Assembly (NCBI GenBank): GCA_016182605.1
Contig: JACPGE010000008.1
Location: forward strand, 99,014-163,013
Length of the DNA stretch: 64,000 nt
Source: Candidatus Hydrogenedentota bacterium
GTDB lineage: Bacteria; Hydrogenedentota; Hydrogenedentia; Hydrogenedentales; JAEUWI01
Direction of reading: 5' to 3'
This document shows positions 42,520-53,149 of this stretch, one piece after another (the first letter of the stretch is position 1; the number at the start of each line of letters is the position of its first letter). Made by a program: the position numbers and the translations under genes. A model generated the notes under the pieces. The model did not search any database. It worked only from the letters and a program-made list of their open reading frames with translations, and was not told where the DNA came from.

Positions 42520-43521
42520 ATGCCGCCAACGCCATCCAACACCGGTGCGACGCCGCAGGGCAGTGGCCCGCGCATCGATCACGTGGCGTTGCGCGATCGC
42601 GTCGGCGCGTTTCACTACCGGATGCGGATTAACCTGCAGACCTATCACGCGCGCGGCGTGATAGGCGTGGGCCGCACGCGCTTTCACCCGGAAAACCTGT
42701 GGCAGATCAAGTTTGCGCTCACATTGCTGCTCAAACTTACCGGACTCTACGGAATTGGCCGCAGGAACACGAAGCGCTTTGAAGTGGTGGAGAACGAGGT
42801 GCAGCTCCGGCGGCTGCCGGATGCCTTTCAGGGCTACCGGGTGCTTCACCTCAGCGACCTCCACCTCGACATAGACCCCGGTATCACGGACGCCCTGATC
42901 GAAGCATTGCGGGGCCTGGAATACGATGTGTGCGTCATCACGGGCGATTTCCGGGGGGAGACCTGGGGGGACATCGGGCCTGCCCTGCACGAGACCACGC
43001 GGCTGCTGCCGCATATCACCGCGCCGGTCTATGCGATACTGGGCAATCACGATTTCATGGAGATTGTGCCGCCGCTCGAAGCGCAGGGGGTGCAATTCCT
43101 GTTGAATGAGACGGCGGCACTTGAGAAAGACGGCGCAACGATCTATCTCTCCGGAGTGGACGATCCTCACTTTTATGAACTTCAAAACTTTGAGAAGATC
43201 TGCGAGGGCGTGCCCATCAACGCCACGAAGATCCTCCTGAGCCATTCCGCGGAGCCCTATCGCGCGGCATTGGCTTGCGGCTTCGACATCATGCTTTCCG
43301 GCCACACGCATGGCGGCCAGATCTGTCTTCCCGGGCGCATCCCCCTGATCTGCAACGCGGATCACCCCCGCTACATGATGCAAGGCCATTGGCGCTTTCA
43401 CGAATTGCTCGGCTATACCTCGCGGGGCACGGGGGTGTGCCTGGTGCCGGTGCGCTTCTTCTGTCCCCCCGAGATCACCCTCCATCGGCTCCACCGGCGA
43501 TCGGGAAGCCGTGTTGGCTAG
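42520..43521 (+). CDS. Metallophosphoesterase (YaeI/LpxG-like)
   Basis: 333 aa. The calcineurin-type site is complete: VLHLSDLHLDIDPG (Asp, His), CVITGDFRGETW (Asp), AILGNHDFMEIV (Asn-His), KILLSHSAEPYR and MLSGHTHGGQICLPG (His-x-His). About 95 residues precede the domain, including one hydrophobic helix (KFALTLLLKLTGLYGIG). Family members act on membrane-associated substrates such as lipid A precursors; the substrate here is unknown. Its stop overlaps the next start by 11 bases. Confidence 0.88.
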   Translation: MPPTPSNTGATPQGSGPRIDHVALRDRVGAFHYRMRINLQTYHARGVIGVGRTRFHPENLWQIKFALTLLLKLTGLYGIGRRNTKRFEVVENEVQLRRLPDAFQGYRVLHLSDLHLDIDPGITDALIEALRGLEYDVCVITGDFRGETWGDIGPALHETTRLLPHITAPVYAILGNHDFMEIVPPLEAQGVQFLLNETAALEKDGATIYLSGVDDPHFYELQNFEKICEGVPINATKILLSHSAEPYRAALACGFDIMLSGHTHGGQICLPGRIPLICNADHPRYMMQGHWRFHELLGYTSRGTGVCLVPVRFFCPPEITLHRLHRRSGSRVG

Positions 43522-44497
43522 GGCGTTGGATCCCGAGGAGGCCCTGGCGCTCGTGCGTGCGTATGGCCGCTTTTCGTTGTCCTATTCCATACTCCAGCCC
43601 GGCATGGAATACTTCGGCGAACCCGGACTGGGCGTCATTGCCTACCGCCGCAGGATGGGTCAATGTACGGTTCTGGGCGACCCGGTGGTTTCGGAGGAGC
43701 TCCGGCTTGCACTGATAGAAGTTTTCCTGGATCGCTTCCCAAACGCATTGTTCATGCAGGTGCACCGCGAAACCGGGGAACTGCTGCGTCCGCGCGGCTA
43801 CCACCTGACGCCAGTGGGCGTGGAGAATGAAATCCAGACCAGTGCGTTCAGCCTGCGCGGGAAGCAGAAGGCCGACTTGCGCCACTACCGCAACCGCGCT
43901 TTGGCGGGCGGCGTCACGGTGCATGAAGCGTGCGACACCCGGGCACTGCGTCTGGAATTGAAGCCCGTGTCGGATTCCTGGCTGCCGATGAAGTCATGGT
44001 TTCACCATGAGCTGGAATTCCTGGCGCGGCCCTTTGTGCTGGAGCCCGAGCCCGATGTGCGCATCTTCACCGCGCGTATCGGCGCGCGCGCCGTGGGGTT
44101 TGTGGTGCTGGATCCCATCTACGAATCCGGCAAGGTGATGGGCTATACGGTGACCATACTCCGGCACTATCCAGATGCGCCCGAGGGCACCGTGGATTAC
44201 ATCAACCTGTGCGTGCTCGAAACCCTGCGAAACGACGGCGTGGCGCTGCTCTCCTTGGGCGTGAGCCCCTTCCATCACATCGACGAGACGGCGCGCGAGG
44301 AAGGGCCCGGCGCCCTGCCCGTATATTTGCTCTACCGCATGTTGCGGCGCTTCGGAGACCCCATCTATCACTTCCGCGGTCTCAGCTTTCACAAGAGCCG
44401 CTACCGTGCGGCCGAGGCGCCCGTGTATACCGCCGTGCGCGGCCGCCTGGGGCTCTTGCCGGTCTATGCCGCTTCGCGGGCCTGCCGCATGCTGTAG
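43511..44497 (+). CDS. DUF2156/phosphatidylglycerol lysyltransferase-type GNAT protein
   Basis: 328 aa from a GTG at 43511. Two GNAT-like halves: FSLSYSILQPGMEYFGEPGL and GLGVIAYRRRMGQCTVLGDP first, then KSWFHHELEFLARPFVLEPE, ARAVGFVVLDPIYESGKVMG and INLCVLETLRNDGVALLSLG. The pattern matches the C-terminal domain of MprF-like aminoacyl-lipid synthases and DUF2156 proteins. It lacks the MprF membrane domain. Coupled to the phosphoesterase, suggesting a shared membrane-lipid role. Confidence 0.78.
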   Translation: MLARALDPEEALALVRAYGRFSLSYSILQPGMEYFGEPGLGVIAYRRRMGQCTVLGDPVVSEELRLALIEVFLDRFPNALFMQVHRETGELLRPRGYHLTPVGVENEIQTSAFSLRGKQKADLRHYRNRALAGGVTVHEACDTRALRLELKPVSDSWLPMKSWFHHELEFLARPFVLEPEPDVRIFTARIGARAVGFVVLDPIYESGKVMGYTVTILRHYPDAPEGTVDYINLCVLETLRNDGVALLSLGVSPFHHIDETAREEGPGALPVYLLYRMLRRFGDPIYHFRGLSFHKSRYRAAEAPVYTAVRGRLGLLPVYAASRACRML

Positions 44498-44506
44498 CGA
44501 TTCCTC

Positions 44507-45709
44507 TCAGCCGTGTTTCTTAATTTCGATCTTGGCGATGGTTTCCAGGTGAACGGCGTCGGGGCCGTCGGCGATACGCAGGGTGCGGGAATTGGCCCAG
44601 GCGCTTGCCAGGTGGAAGTCCTGGCAGACGCCACCGCCACCATGGGCCTGAATGGCGCGATCGATGACGCGGAGGGCCATGTTGGGCGCGATGACCTTGA
44701 TCATGGCGATCTCGGAGCGCGCAACGCGGTTGCCGTGTTTGTCCATCATGCCGGCCGCCTTGAGAACGAGCAGCCGCGCCTGTTCGATTTCGATACGGGA
44801 CTGCGCGATGTCTTCGCGGATCGATCCGAACTCGGCGAGGGTGCGCCCGAAGGCGACGCGGCTGGTGACGCGCGCGCACATGGACTCCAGGGCGCGCTCG
44901 GCCACGCCGATGAGGCGCATGCAATGGTGGATGCGGCCGGGGCCAAGGCGTCCCTGGGCGATTTCGAAGCCGCGCCCTTCGCCCAGGAGGAGGTTGGACG
45001 CGGGCACGCGCACGTCTTCGAAGAGGACTTCCATATGGCCGTGGGGCGCGTCGTCGTAGCCGAAGACGGTGAGGGGCCGCAGCACCTTCACGCCGGGCGC
45101 ATCCATGGGGACCAGGATCATGCTCTGTTGGGCGTGTCTTGGCGCCTCGGGGTTGCTCTTGCCCATGAAGATGGCGATCTTGCAACGCGGATCGCCCGCG
45201 CCGGAGGTCCACCATTTGCGGCCGTTGATGACGTATTCATCGCCCACGCGGCGTATGCTGGATTCAATGTTCGTTGCATCGGACGAGGCGACAGCGGGTT
45301 CGGTCATGGCGAAGCACGAACGGATCTCGCCGTTGAGCAGCGGCTCAAGCCACCGCTTCTTGTGTTCCGGCGTGCCATAACGCTCGATGACTTCCATGTT
45401 CCCCGTGTCGGGTGCGCTGCAATTGAAGGCTTCCGGCGCCCAGGGCACGCGGCCCATGATCTCGCAAAGCGGCGCATACTCCAGATTCGTGAGACCGGCG
45501 CCCCGCTCCGACTCGGGCAGGAAGAGATTCCACAGCCCCTCGGCGCGGGCCTTCACCTTGAGTTCTTCAATGATCGGCAACGGCTGCCAGCGATCGCCCT
45601 CCTGCACTTGCTGGTGTGCCGTGGCCTCGTTGGGGTAAACATGTTTGTCCATGAAACCGGAGACGCGCGCTTGCAGTTCCCGGACCTTGGGGGTAAAATC
45701 GAAATCCAT
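44507..45709 (-). CDS. Acyl-CoA dehydrogenase
   Basis: 400 aa from the ATG at 45709 with AAAGGAG upstream; the longer ORF is not needed. FAD-dependent oxidation of acyl-CoA. Family blocks: [40 protein letters not shown] (FAD site), [38 protein letters not shown] and [20 protein letters not shown]. Similar to the long-chain/ACAD10-11-like subgroup. Single gene, divergent from the Gfo/Idh gene. Confidence 0.95.
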   Translation of the reverse strand: MDFDFTPKVRELQARVSGFMDKHVYPNEATAHQQVQEGDRWQPLPIIEELKVKARAEGLWNLFLPESERGAGLTNLEYAPLCEIMGRVPWAPEAFNCSAPDTGNMEVIERYGTPEHKKRWLEPLLNGEIRSCFAMTEPAVASSDATNIESSIRRVGDEYVINGRKWWTSGAGDPRCKIAIFMGKSNPEAPRHAQQSMILVPMDAPGVKVLRPLTVFGYDDAPHGHMEVLFEDVRVPASNLLLGEGRGFEIAQGRLGPGRIHHCMRLIGVAERALESMCARVTSRVAFGRTLAEFGSIREDIAQSRIEIEQARLLVLKAAGMMDKHGNRVARSEIAMIKVIAPNMALRVIDRAIQAHGGGGVCQDFHLASAWANSRTLRIADGPDAVHLETIAKIEIKKHG

Positions 45710-45874
45710 GATCGCTCCTTTCGTGCCGTGCCTGGAAAGACGCAGTATGCGGAAAAGCGGGGCAAATGGCAACGTTGCCGTGCCGCCCGGGAATCCGCTT
45801 GCGCGGGGCCGCGCGTCCCGGTAGACTGAGCGCGACATTGAGCGCCCGTCGCGGCACAAAGGGACACGCATGCC

Positions 45875-47248
45875 ATGAACCTTAACGAACCGAAATCAAC
45901 GCTTTCCGCTTCTCCCGTCTCGCGGCGCACGTTTCTGAAGTCGTCTGCGCTTGGCGCAGGGTTGGCCACGTTCGGCATGCCCGCCATCGTGCGGGGGCAG
46001 GGGCTGAACGAGAAGCTGAACATTGCCATCATCGGCGCGGGCGGCCGTGGGGGCGCGAATCTGGAGGGCGTCTCCTCGGAGAATATCGTGGCCTTGTGCG
46101 ATGTGAACGGCTCAAGTCTTGCGGCCGCCGCGGCCAGGTATCCCAAGGCGATCCAGGAGACCGATTTCCGGAAGATTTTCGATCATGCGAAGGACTTCGA
46201 CGCGGTGGTGGTGAGCACCTGCGAGCACACGCACGCGTTTGCGACACTGCCCGCGCTGCAATTGGGAAAGCACGTCTATTGCGAGAAACCGCTGACCCAC
46301 AACATCTGGGAGGCGCGCAAGATCCGGGAGGCTGCGGCATCGGCGAAAGTGGCGACACAGATGGGCACCCAGATTCACGCGGATGACAACTACCGGCGCG
46401 TGGTGGAGCTGATACAGGCGGGCGCGATTGGCGCGGTGAGCGAGGTGCACGTGTGGGTTTCCCGCGTGTGGGGCTGGCATGCCTCCGAAGCGGCATTCAA
46501 GGAGGCGCAGGACATCGTGTTTGTTCAGGATCGCCCTGCGGTGGAGGAGCCCGTTCCCGCGGATCTCGACTGGGATCTCTGGATAGGTCCCGCCCCCATG
46601 CGTCCCTTCAACAATGTGTATGTACCGGGACCAAAGTGGTACCGCTGGTGGGATTTTGGCAATGGCACGATGTCGGACCTGGGGAGCCACTGGATCGATC
46701 TGCCGTTCTGGGCGCTGAATCTCGATCATCCCCTGACCATCGAAGCCGAGGGCCCGCCGATCCATCCCGAGATTGCACCGGCGTCTATGCAGGCGCGCTA
46801 CACCTATGGCGCGCGCGATGGCCGCGGTCCGCTGGCACTCACGTGGTACCAGGGCACGCACCGGCCGCAGCTTTGGACGGAGCGCGCGATTCCCCAATGG
46901 GACAGCGGCGTGCTCTTTGTGGGGAGCAAGGGCATGCTGCTCTCCGACTATGGCAAGCATCTTCTGTTGCCGGAAGAGCAGTTCAAGGATTATGAGCGGC
47001 CCGCGGAAAGTATTCCCAAATCCCTCGGGCATTACGCCGAGTGGATACACGCATGCAAGACCGGAGCGCCCACCACGTGCCGCTTCGAGTATTCCGGGTG
47101 GCTGACCGAGGCGAATCATCTGGGCAACGTGGCGTTCCGCACCGGCAAGAAACTGGAGTGGGATGCGGCGCAGTTGCGCGCAACGAATGCGCCAGAGGCC
47201 GATCAGTACATCAAGCGTGAGTACCGCAAGGGATGGGAACTCGCCTGA
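45875..47248 (+). CDS. Tat-exported Gfo/Idh/MocA-family oxidoreductase
   Basis: 457 aa. Twin-arginine signal [20 protein letters not shown]. Rossmann domain [20 protein letters not shown] binds NAD(P). The family motif is in [20 protein letters not shown] (Glu-Lys-Pro). The C-terminal substrate domain includes [20 protein letters not shown]. Such proteins oxidise or epimerise sugars or cyclitols; exported forms are frequent in PVC bacteria. Convergent with the V-ATPase operon. Confidence 0.93.
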   Translation: MNLNEPKSTLSASPVSRRTFLKSSALGAGLATFGMPAIVRGQGLNEKLNIAIIGAGGRGGANLEGVSSENIVALCDVNGSSLAAAAARYPKAIQETDFRKIFDHAKDFDAVVVSTCEHTHAFATLPALQLGKHVYCEKPLTHNIWEARKIREAAASAKVATQMGTQIHADDNYRRVVELIQAGAIGAVSEVHVWVSRVWGWHASEAAFKEAQDIVFVQDRPAVEEPVPADLDWDLWIGPAPMRPFNNVYVPGPKWYRWWDFGNGTMSDLGSHWIDLPFWALNLDHPLTIEAEGPPIHPEIAPASMQARYTYGARDGRGPLALTWYQGTHRPQLWTERAIPQWDSGVLFVGSKGMLLSDYGKHLLLPEEQFKDYERPAESIPKSLGHYAEWIHACKTGAPTTCRFEYSGWLTEANHLGNVAFRTGKKLEWDAAQLRATNAPEADQYIKREYRKGWELA

Positions 47249-47304
47249 TACGGAATGGGCGCAACTGGCGGATTCACCGGAAGAAGCTGCTGCGCGAACG
47301 GAAC

Positions 47305-47955
47305 TCAGAGCCCCGCGTTTTCTCCGGCCTCGGCCGCAGTGCGCATGGCCTTAATCTTCATGAGCCGGACCGTGTTTGAGCGTTCCATCTCATCGAGTTT
47401 GCCGGCGATGAAACGCACCGTGGTCTGGATGCGGGGAATGACCGTGTGCTCCAGGGCGTTCACCCGCCGCCGCGTGCGTTCGATTTCGCGGGCGAGCAGG
47501 CGCACGGCCTGTTCCGACTCGGCCAATTGCAGCAGCACCGGGAAAAGCGCCAGCGTTTCGGTGATGGCGGTGTCCAACTGTACGGGGGTATGAACGAGCG
47601 AGCAGGCACCCGCGGGCGCGCCGAATTCCGCCCGGAATTGGGGCAGGGGCACACCCATGATACGCTGCGTTTCCATGCGCAACGTGAGTGGCCGGTGCTC
47701 CGCCTCGAGGGCATCTCCGATGATGGCTGGCGAAGAAAGGGCGAGCGCGGCGCCGAACTCCTGGCGCACTTCCGGCCAGGCTTTTGCCACGGCCTTGCGT
47801 TGCGCCTTGTAGTTGCCCGCGAGACGCACAAAGTCCTTCATCATGCCTTCCAGCTTGTCTTTCAAGAGCTTGTGCCCGCGCTGCGCCACCACGAGACGCT
47901 TTCGCATCCGCAGCAGTTCCATGCGCGTGGGATTGACGGGCAGACGATTGGCCAT
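47305..47955 (-). CDS. atpD: V/A-type ATPase subunit D (central stalk)
   Basis: 216 aa, last gene of the operon. Opens LPVNPTRMELLRMRKRLVVA, then RGHKLLKDKLEGMMKDFVRL, and ends with the coiled coil LAREIERTRRRVNALEHTVI. These are the two long helices that rotate inside the A3B3 head. Nine bases after subunit B. Confidence 0.93.
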   Translation of the reverse strand: MANRLPVNPTRMELLRMRKRLVVAQRGHKLLKDKLEGMMKDFVRLAGNYKAQRKAVAKAWPEVRQEFGAALALSSPAIIGDALEAEHRPLTLRMETQRIMGVPLPQFRAEFGAPAGACSLVHTPVQLDTAITETLALFPVLLQLAESEQAVRLLAREIERTRRRVNALEHTVIPRIQTTVRFIAGKLDEMERSNTVRLMKIKAMRTAAEAGENAGL

Positions 47956-47963
47956 GGTCTTGC

Positions 47964-49394
47964 TTAGTGCTCCGCGGCGCCCGGGTCCGAACCCTGGTAG
48001 TACTTGTCGATGATATTCTGATGAATGCGTTTCAGTTCGGTTCTTGGGAGCATGCTCAGCAAGGCCCAGCCCAGATTGAGGCTCTCTTCGATGGAGCGGT
48101 TCTCGTGATCGCCCTGGCGTACCAAGCGATCTTCGAAGGCATCGGCGAAGCGCACGTAAATCAGGTCTATCTCGCTCAGGGCCGATTCACCGAGCACGAC
48201 CGCAAGTTCCTTGGCGTTCTTTCCCCGCGCATAGGCGGAGTACAACTGATTCATGACCCCTGCGTGATCTTCGCGGGTCTTGTCCGCGCCGATACCCTTG
48301 TCCTTCAGGCGCGAGAGGGAGGGGAGCACATCCACGGGCGGATAGATGCCCTGGGTATGGATCGAACGGCTCAGCAGGATCTGTCCCTCGGTGATATAAC
48401 CGGTGAGATCGGGAATGGGATGGGTCTTGTCGTCTTCGGGCATGGTAAGCACGGGGATCTGCGTGATGGAGCCCGGCTTCCCCTTGATGCGTCCCGCGCG
48501 TTCGTAGATGGACGAAAGATCGGTGTAGAGATAGCCGGGATAGCCGCGGCGCCCGGGGACTTCCTTGCGCGCCGCGGAGATTTCCCGGAGCGCTTCGCAG
48601 TAGTTGGTCATGTCGGAAAGAATGACCAGGACGTGCATGCCCTTCTCGTACGCGAGGTATTCCGCGGCGGTGAGGGCCACGCGAGGCACGGCGACCCGCT
48701 CCACGGGTGGATTGTCGGCGAGGTTGAGAAAGAGCACGGTGCGCTCCAGGGCGCCGGTGCGGCGGAAGTCTTCGATGAAGTATTCAGCCTCTTCAAAGGT
48801 GATACCCATCGCGCCGAAGACGACGGCGAAGCGTTCGCCACTCTTGCGCACGGAGGCCTGGCGCGCGATCTGTGCGGCCAAGGGCCCGTGGGGCAGACCG
48901 GAGCCCGAAAAGATGGGCAGCTTCTGTCCGCGCACGAGTGTGTTCAGCATGTCGATGGTGGTAATGCCGGTCTGGATGAATTCGTTGGGATAATCGCGCG
49001 CCCAGGGATTGAGTGGGTTGCCGTTGATGTTGCGCGACTCTTCGGGGATGATGGCCGGGCCGCCGTCCGCAGGCAGGCCGAAGCCGTTGAAGATGCGCCC
49101 CAGCATATCGGTGGAGACGCCCATTTCCATGGGGCGGCCGAGAAATTTTACCTGAAGGCCGGCGGGCGTCATGCCGCTGGTGCCTTCGAAAACCTGAATG
49201 AGCGCCTTGTCCCGGTGAATCTCAAGCACGCGGCCCCGGCGGATCTCTCCATCTGCGCAGCGGATGGAGGTCAGTTCGCCGTAGGTGGCGTCTTCCACCT
49301 GATCCAGGAGGATCAACGGCCCGACCACTTCGCGCACCGTGCGGTATTCCCGGGTGATCGGCAGCGATGAGGAGTTTGGAATCGCCGTGGTCAT
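47964..49394 (-). CDS. atpB: V/A-type ATPase subunit B (non-catalytic head subunit)
   Basis: 476 aa. Opens [20 protein letters not shown]. The degenerate nucleotide site is [20 protein letters not shown], and [37 protein letters not shown] and [20 protein letters not shown] are characteristic. Alternates with subunit A in the head. Overlaps the A stop by four bases. Confidence 0.96.
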   Translation of the reverse strand: MTTAIPNSSSLPITREYRTVREVVGPLILLDQVEDATYGELTSIRCADGEIRRGRVLEIHRDKALIQVFEGTSGMTPAGLQVKFLGRPMEMGVSTDMLGRIFNGFGLPADGGPAIIPEESRNINGNPLNPWARDYPNEFIQTGITTIDMLNTLVRGQKLPIFSGSGLPHGPLAAQIARQASVRKSGERFAVVFGAMGITFEEAEYFIEDFRRTGALERTVLFLNLADNPPVERVAVPRVALTAAEYLAYEKGMHVLVILSDMTNYCEALREISAARKEVPGRRGYPGYLYTDLSSIYERAGRIKGKPGSITQIPVLTMPEDDKTHPIPDLTGYITEGQILLSRSIHTQGIYPPVDVLPSLSRLKDKGIGADKTREDHAGVMNQLYSAYARGKNAKELAVVLGESALSEIDLIYVRFADAFEDRLVRQGDHENRSIEESLNLGWALLSMLPRTELKRIHQNIIDKYYQGSDPGAAEH

Positions 49395-51205
49395 GATGCT
49401 TGTGCTCCTTCGGTGGGAATGGTGGCCAGGGCGGCCTGGTCTACGCGCGCCCGCAACTGCGTCAATTCATCGAGGCGCTCGTTATCCAACAGCCGTGCCC
49501 GTGCGATGTCTTCGAGCACGGAGAGTTGAATGAGCTTGGACAGGGGCGCGCCCTTCGCCAGCGCGCCGCGGCAGGCCGCGTAGTAATGCAGGATGAGGCG
49601 CAACAGTTCGAACTGTTTGCGGAGCGGGGTGTAGGTGTCGCGATCGTCGAAGGCGTTCTGGTGGAGGAAGTCTTCGCGAATCATCCGGGCCACCTGCAAG
49701 AGGAGGCGGTCGTCCGCCGCGAGGGCATCCACGCCCACGAGCCGCGCGATTTCGTCGAGATCGCTTTCCCGCTGGAGAATGGCGAGCGACTGTTTCCGCA
49801 CATTGGCCCAGTCTTTGTCGATACGCTCGCCGAGAATCTGTCCGATGGTGTCTTGATAGAGGGAATAGGAGGTGAGCCAGTTGATGGCGGGGAAATGGCG
49901 CGCAAAGGCGAGCTTGTCATCGAGGCCCCAGAATACCTTCACGACGCGCAGGGTGGCCTGAACGACCGGCTCGGAGAGGTCGCCGCCGGGAGGGGAAACC
50001 GCGCCGATGATCGAGACCGAACCGGTGCGTCCGTCGTTGCCCTGGCAAGCGACATAGCCCGCGCGTTCATAGAACATGGCGATGCGCGAACTGAGGTAGG
50101 CGGGGTAGCCTTCTTCGCCGGGCATTTCCTCGAGGCGGCCTGAGATTTCGCGCATGGCCTCGGCCCAGCGGCTCGTGGAATCGGCCATGAGTGCCACGGA
50201 ATAGCCCATGTCGCGGTAGTACTCGGCGATGGTGATTCCGGTAAACACACTCGCCTCCCGCGCGGCCACGGGCATGTTGGAGGTGTTGGCAATGAGGACG
50301 GTGCGTTCCATGAGCGGCCGCCCCGAGGCCGGGTCGGTCAGTTCAGGCAGCTCCATCAGCACGTCGGTCATTTCATTGCCGCGCTCGCCACAGCCAACGT
50401 AGACAACAATCTGCGCGTCGGCCCATTTCGCAAGCTGGTGCTGCACGACGGTCTTGCCACTGCCGAAGGGGCCGGGCACGCATGCGGTGCCGCCCTTGGC
50501 AATGGGGAAGAACATGTCAATCACGCGCTGCCCTGTAATCAGGGGCTCCAGCGGCAGGTGCTTTCGCGTGACAGGGCGGGGCGTGCGCACGGGCCAGCGC
50601 TGCACCATGGTGACGGAGACGGGCCCATCCTCGGAGTCTATGAGCGCCACCTGTCCATCGACGGTTGCGGAGACGGGGGCGATCTGCATGACCTTGCCGC
50701 GCAGCTTGGGCGGCACCATGATCTTGTGTTGAATGAGTTCGGTTTCCTGAACCACGCCGAGCACGTCACCGGGTCCCACGGCATCGCCCACTTTTGCGAC
50801 GGGCTCGAAGTTCCAAATGCGGGTGCGGTTCAGCGCGGGCCGTTCGGCGCCGCGCACGATATAGTCGCCGAAGTCCTCATATAGTGTGTCGAGCGGACGT
50901 TGCACGCCATCATAGATGGACTGCAAGAGACCAGGACCCAACTCCACGCTGAGGGCTTCCCCGGTGCGGTAGACGGGCTGGCCCGGACCGACGCCCTCGG
51001 TCTCTTCGTAGACCTGGATAGCGCACTGGCCGCGGCGAATTTCGATCACCTCGCCAAAGAGCCGCAGATCGCTCACACGGACCATTTCATACATGAAGGC
51101 GCCGTCCAGGTTTTCCGCCACCACGAGGGGGCCCGAAACCTTTACGACCCGGCCGTGCCGCTCTGCTGTATTGACGGCGCCGATGGGCGCCAACTCTGCA
51201 CTCAT
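49391..51205 (-). CDS. atpA: V/A-type ATPase catalytic subunit A
   Basis: 604 aa. The P-loop [20 protein letters not shown] and catalytic [16 protein letters not shown] are intact; the A-subunit-specific non-homologous region lies at about 120-210. [20 protein letters not shown] and [20 protein letters not shown] are strongly conserved. Hydrolyses or makes ATP in the head. Start overlaps subunit F's end (ATGA). Confidence 0.97.
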   Translation of the reverse strand: MSAELAPIGAVNTAERHGRVVKVSGPLVVAENLDGAFMYEMVRVSDLRLFGEVIEIRRGQCAIQVYEETEGVGPGQPVYRTGEALSVELGPGLLQSIYDGVQRPLDTLYEDFGDYIVRGAERPALNRTRIWNFEPVAKVGDAVGPGDVLGVVQETELIQHKIMVPPKLRGKVMQIAPVSATVDGQVALIDSEDGPVSVTMVQRWPVRTPRPVTRKHLPLEPLITGQRVIDMFFPIAKGGTACVPGPFGSGKTVVQHQLAKWADAQIVVYVGCGERGNEMTDVLMELPELTDPASGRPLMERTVLIANTSNMPVAAREASVFTGITIAEYYRDMGYSVALMADSTSRWAEAMREISGRLEEMPGEEGYPAYLSSRIAMFYERAGYVACQGNDGRTGSVSIIGAVSPPGGDLSEPVVQATLRVVKVFWGLDDKLAFARHFPAINWLTSYSLYQDTIGQILGERIDKDWANVRKQSLAILQRESDLDEIARLVGVDALAADDRLLLQVARMIREDFLHQNAFDDRDTYTPLRKQFELLRLILHYYAACRGALAKGAPLSKLIQLSVLEDIARARLLDNERLDELTQLRARVDQAALATIPTEGAQAS

Positions 51206-51525
51206 TCAATGTCTCCTAACATGTCAACCCCAAGCGCCCGTTCGACCGAGCGCCGGACCGATACATAGCCGGCATCTTGCGTGTTGGAATCGTCGGGCAA
51301 TACCATAAGCACCGCGGAAGTTGCTGCGCGGAAATCCTCCAGGGCCTGACTGGCGCCCGCGGCCAGATTTCCCGGAACGAGCACCAGCGCCACGTCTGGA
51401 TCGCGCACGATATGCATCAATTCGGCGGCAAGCGCCGTTGCCGAATCGGCCTCGCGATAGTGGCAACCGGCCACGCGCCAGCACAGGAAGCTGTGCAATT
51501 CGCCTATTGCCACCACTTTTTTCAT
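51202..51525 (-). CDS. atpF: V/A-type ATPase subunit F
   Basis: 107 aa from the ATG at 51525, which overlaps the subunit C stop; the rest of the 180-aa ORF is out of place. KKVVAIGELHSFLCWRVAGC, then DVALVLVPGNLAAG and AVLMVLPDDSN follow the small alpha/beta fold of subunit F on the central stalk. Position between C and A supports the call. Confidence 0.85.
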   Translation of the reverse strand: MKKVVAIGELHSFLCWRVAGCHYREADSATALAAELMHIVRDPDVALVLVPGNLAAGASQALEDFRAATSAVLMVLPDDSNTQDAGYVSVRRSVERALGVDMLGDIE

Positions 51526-52535
51526 GGGCGCGTCTTTTCCAAGAGGGCCGCGCCGTCCTGCGCGGTCCCCATCTCCGCAAAGCACAATTGCCGCCGCAGA
51601 TCCGCCAGGGGACGCTGCACTTTGAGGCCCCACAGGAGCAGCCGGACATTGCGCATCTCCACCATCATCCCGAACAAGAAACCGAAGACGCGTTCGGGTC
51701 CGGCGGTCTGGCTGTGGCTCACGGCCACGCTGCGCAGCAGGCAAAGCATGGCGCGCCGCTCGAACTCGGCGGCGCGCAGGACCGGCGATGCTTCACTGAG
51801 ATTGCCTGCAACGATGCCCAGTTCTCCGGTCAAACCGGCAATTTCGGTTCCGCCGGACAACTCGAAGCGGTGAAAGAGGGATTCAAAAGCCGGTTCGTTC
51901 AACGCCGTTTTCAGGTGGATCGCATCCTGGCTGCCGCGCGACGCGAGACGCAGCAGGATGCACACGCATTGAATCAGGACCCATTCCGTCACCCACGTGA
52001 GGATCGCGGCCGAGCCAATTTGGCGCGCGAGCCTCAATTGATGGCGCAGGAAGGCGCCATCGAGCGCGAGGGAAACATGTGCGGCGTTGCCTTCATTGAG
52101 CGCAGTCCGCACTGCGGATTGAAGATCATCGGGCAGCAGGGTCAGGGGGGTATGCTCTCCGACGGGCACCACATCGGGGACTTCTGCGCCGTTGTAAATG
52201 GTTTCCGCCTCGCCCCGCAGCGCGCGGCCGAGATTGAGATAGTCTTCATTCGCCAGGAAAAGGTTGGCGGCTTCGGGAGCTGGCGAGTTCTCGCGCAGAT
52301 CGATAATCCGGCCACGGTAGGCCTTCTCGATGCGGTCAAACCACGGCAGGGACTCAGAGGTGGGCACGCCCCGGGCGGAGAAAGCCGCCGCACTCAATTG
52401 CTGGAAGGAGTCGCCGGCAGACGGCGCATTCAGGGCCTGGGTGAAGACTTCCCGTGAGACACGCCGCCCTTCGAGCGCGCTGATGCGCCCGCAGACGAAG
52501 CCCCAACGGGCATCATGTTGCAGGGGTGTGTACAC
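51522..52535 (-). CDS. atpC: V/A-type ATPase subunit C (AC39-like)
   Basis: 337 aa from a GTG at 52535, chosen because GGAGGGGG lies about nine bases upstream and the protein then opens YTPLQHDARWGFVCGRISAL as in AC39 proteins; the track's 52559 start is TTG. All-helical repeats such as EAANLFLANEDYLNLGRALR and VEMRNVRLLLWGLK fit the funnel-shaped subunit joining rotor to head. Confidence 0.82.
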   Translation of the reverse strand: MYTPLQHDARWGFVCGRISALEGRRVSREVFTQALNAPSAGDSFQQLSAAAFSARGVPTSESLPWFDRIEKAYRGRIIDLRENSPAPEAANLFLANEDYLNLGRALRGEAETIYNGAEVPDVVPVGEHTPLTLLPDDLQSAVRTALNEGNAAHVSLALDGAFLRHQLRLARQIGSAAILTWVTEWVLIQCVCILLRLASRGSQDAIHLKTALNEPAFESLFHRFELSGGTEIAGLTGELGIVAGNLSEASPVLRAAEFERRAMLCLLRSVAVSHSQTAGPERVFGFLFGMMVEMRNVRLLLWGLKVQRPLADLRRQLCFAEMGTAQDGAALLEKTRP

Positions 52536-53139
52536 GGCCGGCCGCCCCCTCCGGTGCAAACAAGCGCGCCGCCACGGTTGGCCCCAGCACGTCGCGCAAT
52601 TCCTCCGAAACGGTTGTCAGGGTGCGATCCACCTCGAAGGTGCCGCTGTCGTAAATGAAGCCGCCGCGAACGTCGAGCGGACGTGCAGGGTCGACGCGCA
52701 ACCGGCCGATCTCCTCCCGCGAGGCGTTCAGCGCTGCAAGTATCTGTTCAAAGAGTTCCGCCTCCTCCGGATGGACACGCACTGCGCCGCCGCGATCGGG
52801 CGCCACGGCGGTCAGCAGGCGTTTCATGACATCGCGATAGACGTCTGGCGGCCATTCGAGCGCGACCAGCCGGGCGCGGTGAAACACGCCGTTCAGGAGC
52901 GCCGTGCGCCGTGCGAGGATTTCCATGTTCATTTCGCTGCGTGCCTGCGCGAGCTGGCCGGCGAGCGCCTGGGCGACGATTTGCGCCTCGTGCTGAAACT
53001 GGGTTTCCAGCTCCGCACGGCGGGCATCCAGGGCGGCTTGCAGCATCGAATCTGCCGCATGCTGCGCCTCGGAAAGCAAAGTATCTGCCTGGGCCTGAGC
53101 GGCAGCCAGCACGGTTCCCTCTATGGCATCGAGTCCCAT
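52513..53139 (-). CDS. atpE: V/A-type ATPase subunit E (peripheral stalk)
   Basis: 208 aa from the ATG at 53139. The N-terminal half is a long Ala/Gln-rich coiled coil (VLAAAQAQADTLLSEAQHAA), the C-terminal half alpha/beta (VRVHPEEAELFEQILAALN, LDVRGGFIYDSGTFEVDRTL). This is the stator subunit E. Follows K by 10 bases and overlaps C. Confidence 0.85.
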   Translation of the reverse strand: MGLDAIEGTVLAAAQAQADTLLSEAQHAADSMLQAALDARRAELETQFQHEAQIVAQALAGQLAQARSEMNMEILARRTALLNGVFHRARLVALEWPPDVYRDVMKRLLTAVAPDRGGAVRVHPEEAELFEQILAALNASREEIGRLRVDPARPLDVRGGFIYDSGTFEVDRTLTTVSEELRDVLGPTVAARLFAPEGAAGRVHTPAT

Positions 53140-53149
53140 GGCTGGCGCC

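Noticed and set aside
47967-49370. 467-aa plus-strand ORF
   Set aside because: Antisense of V-ATPase subunit B.
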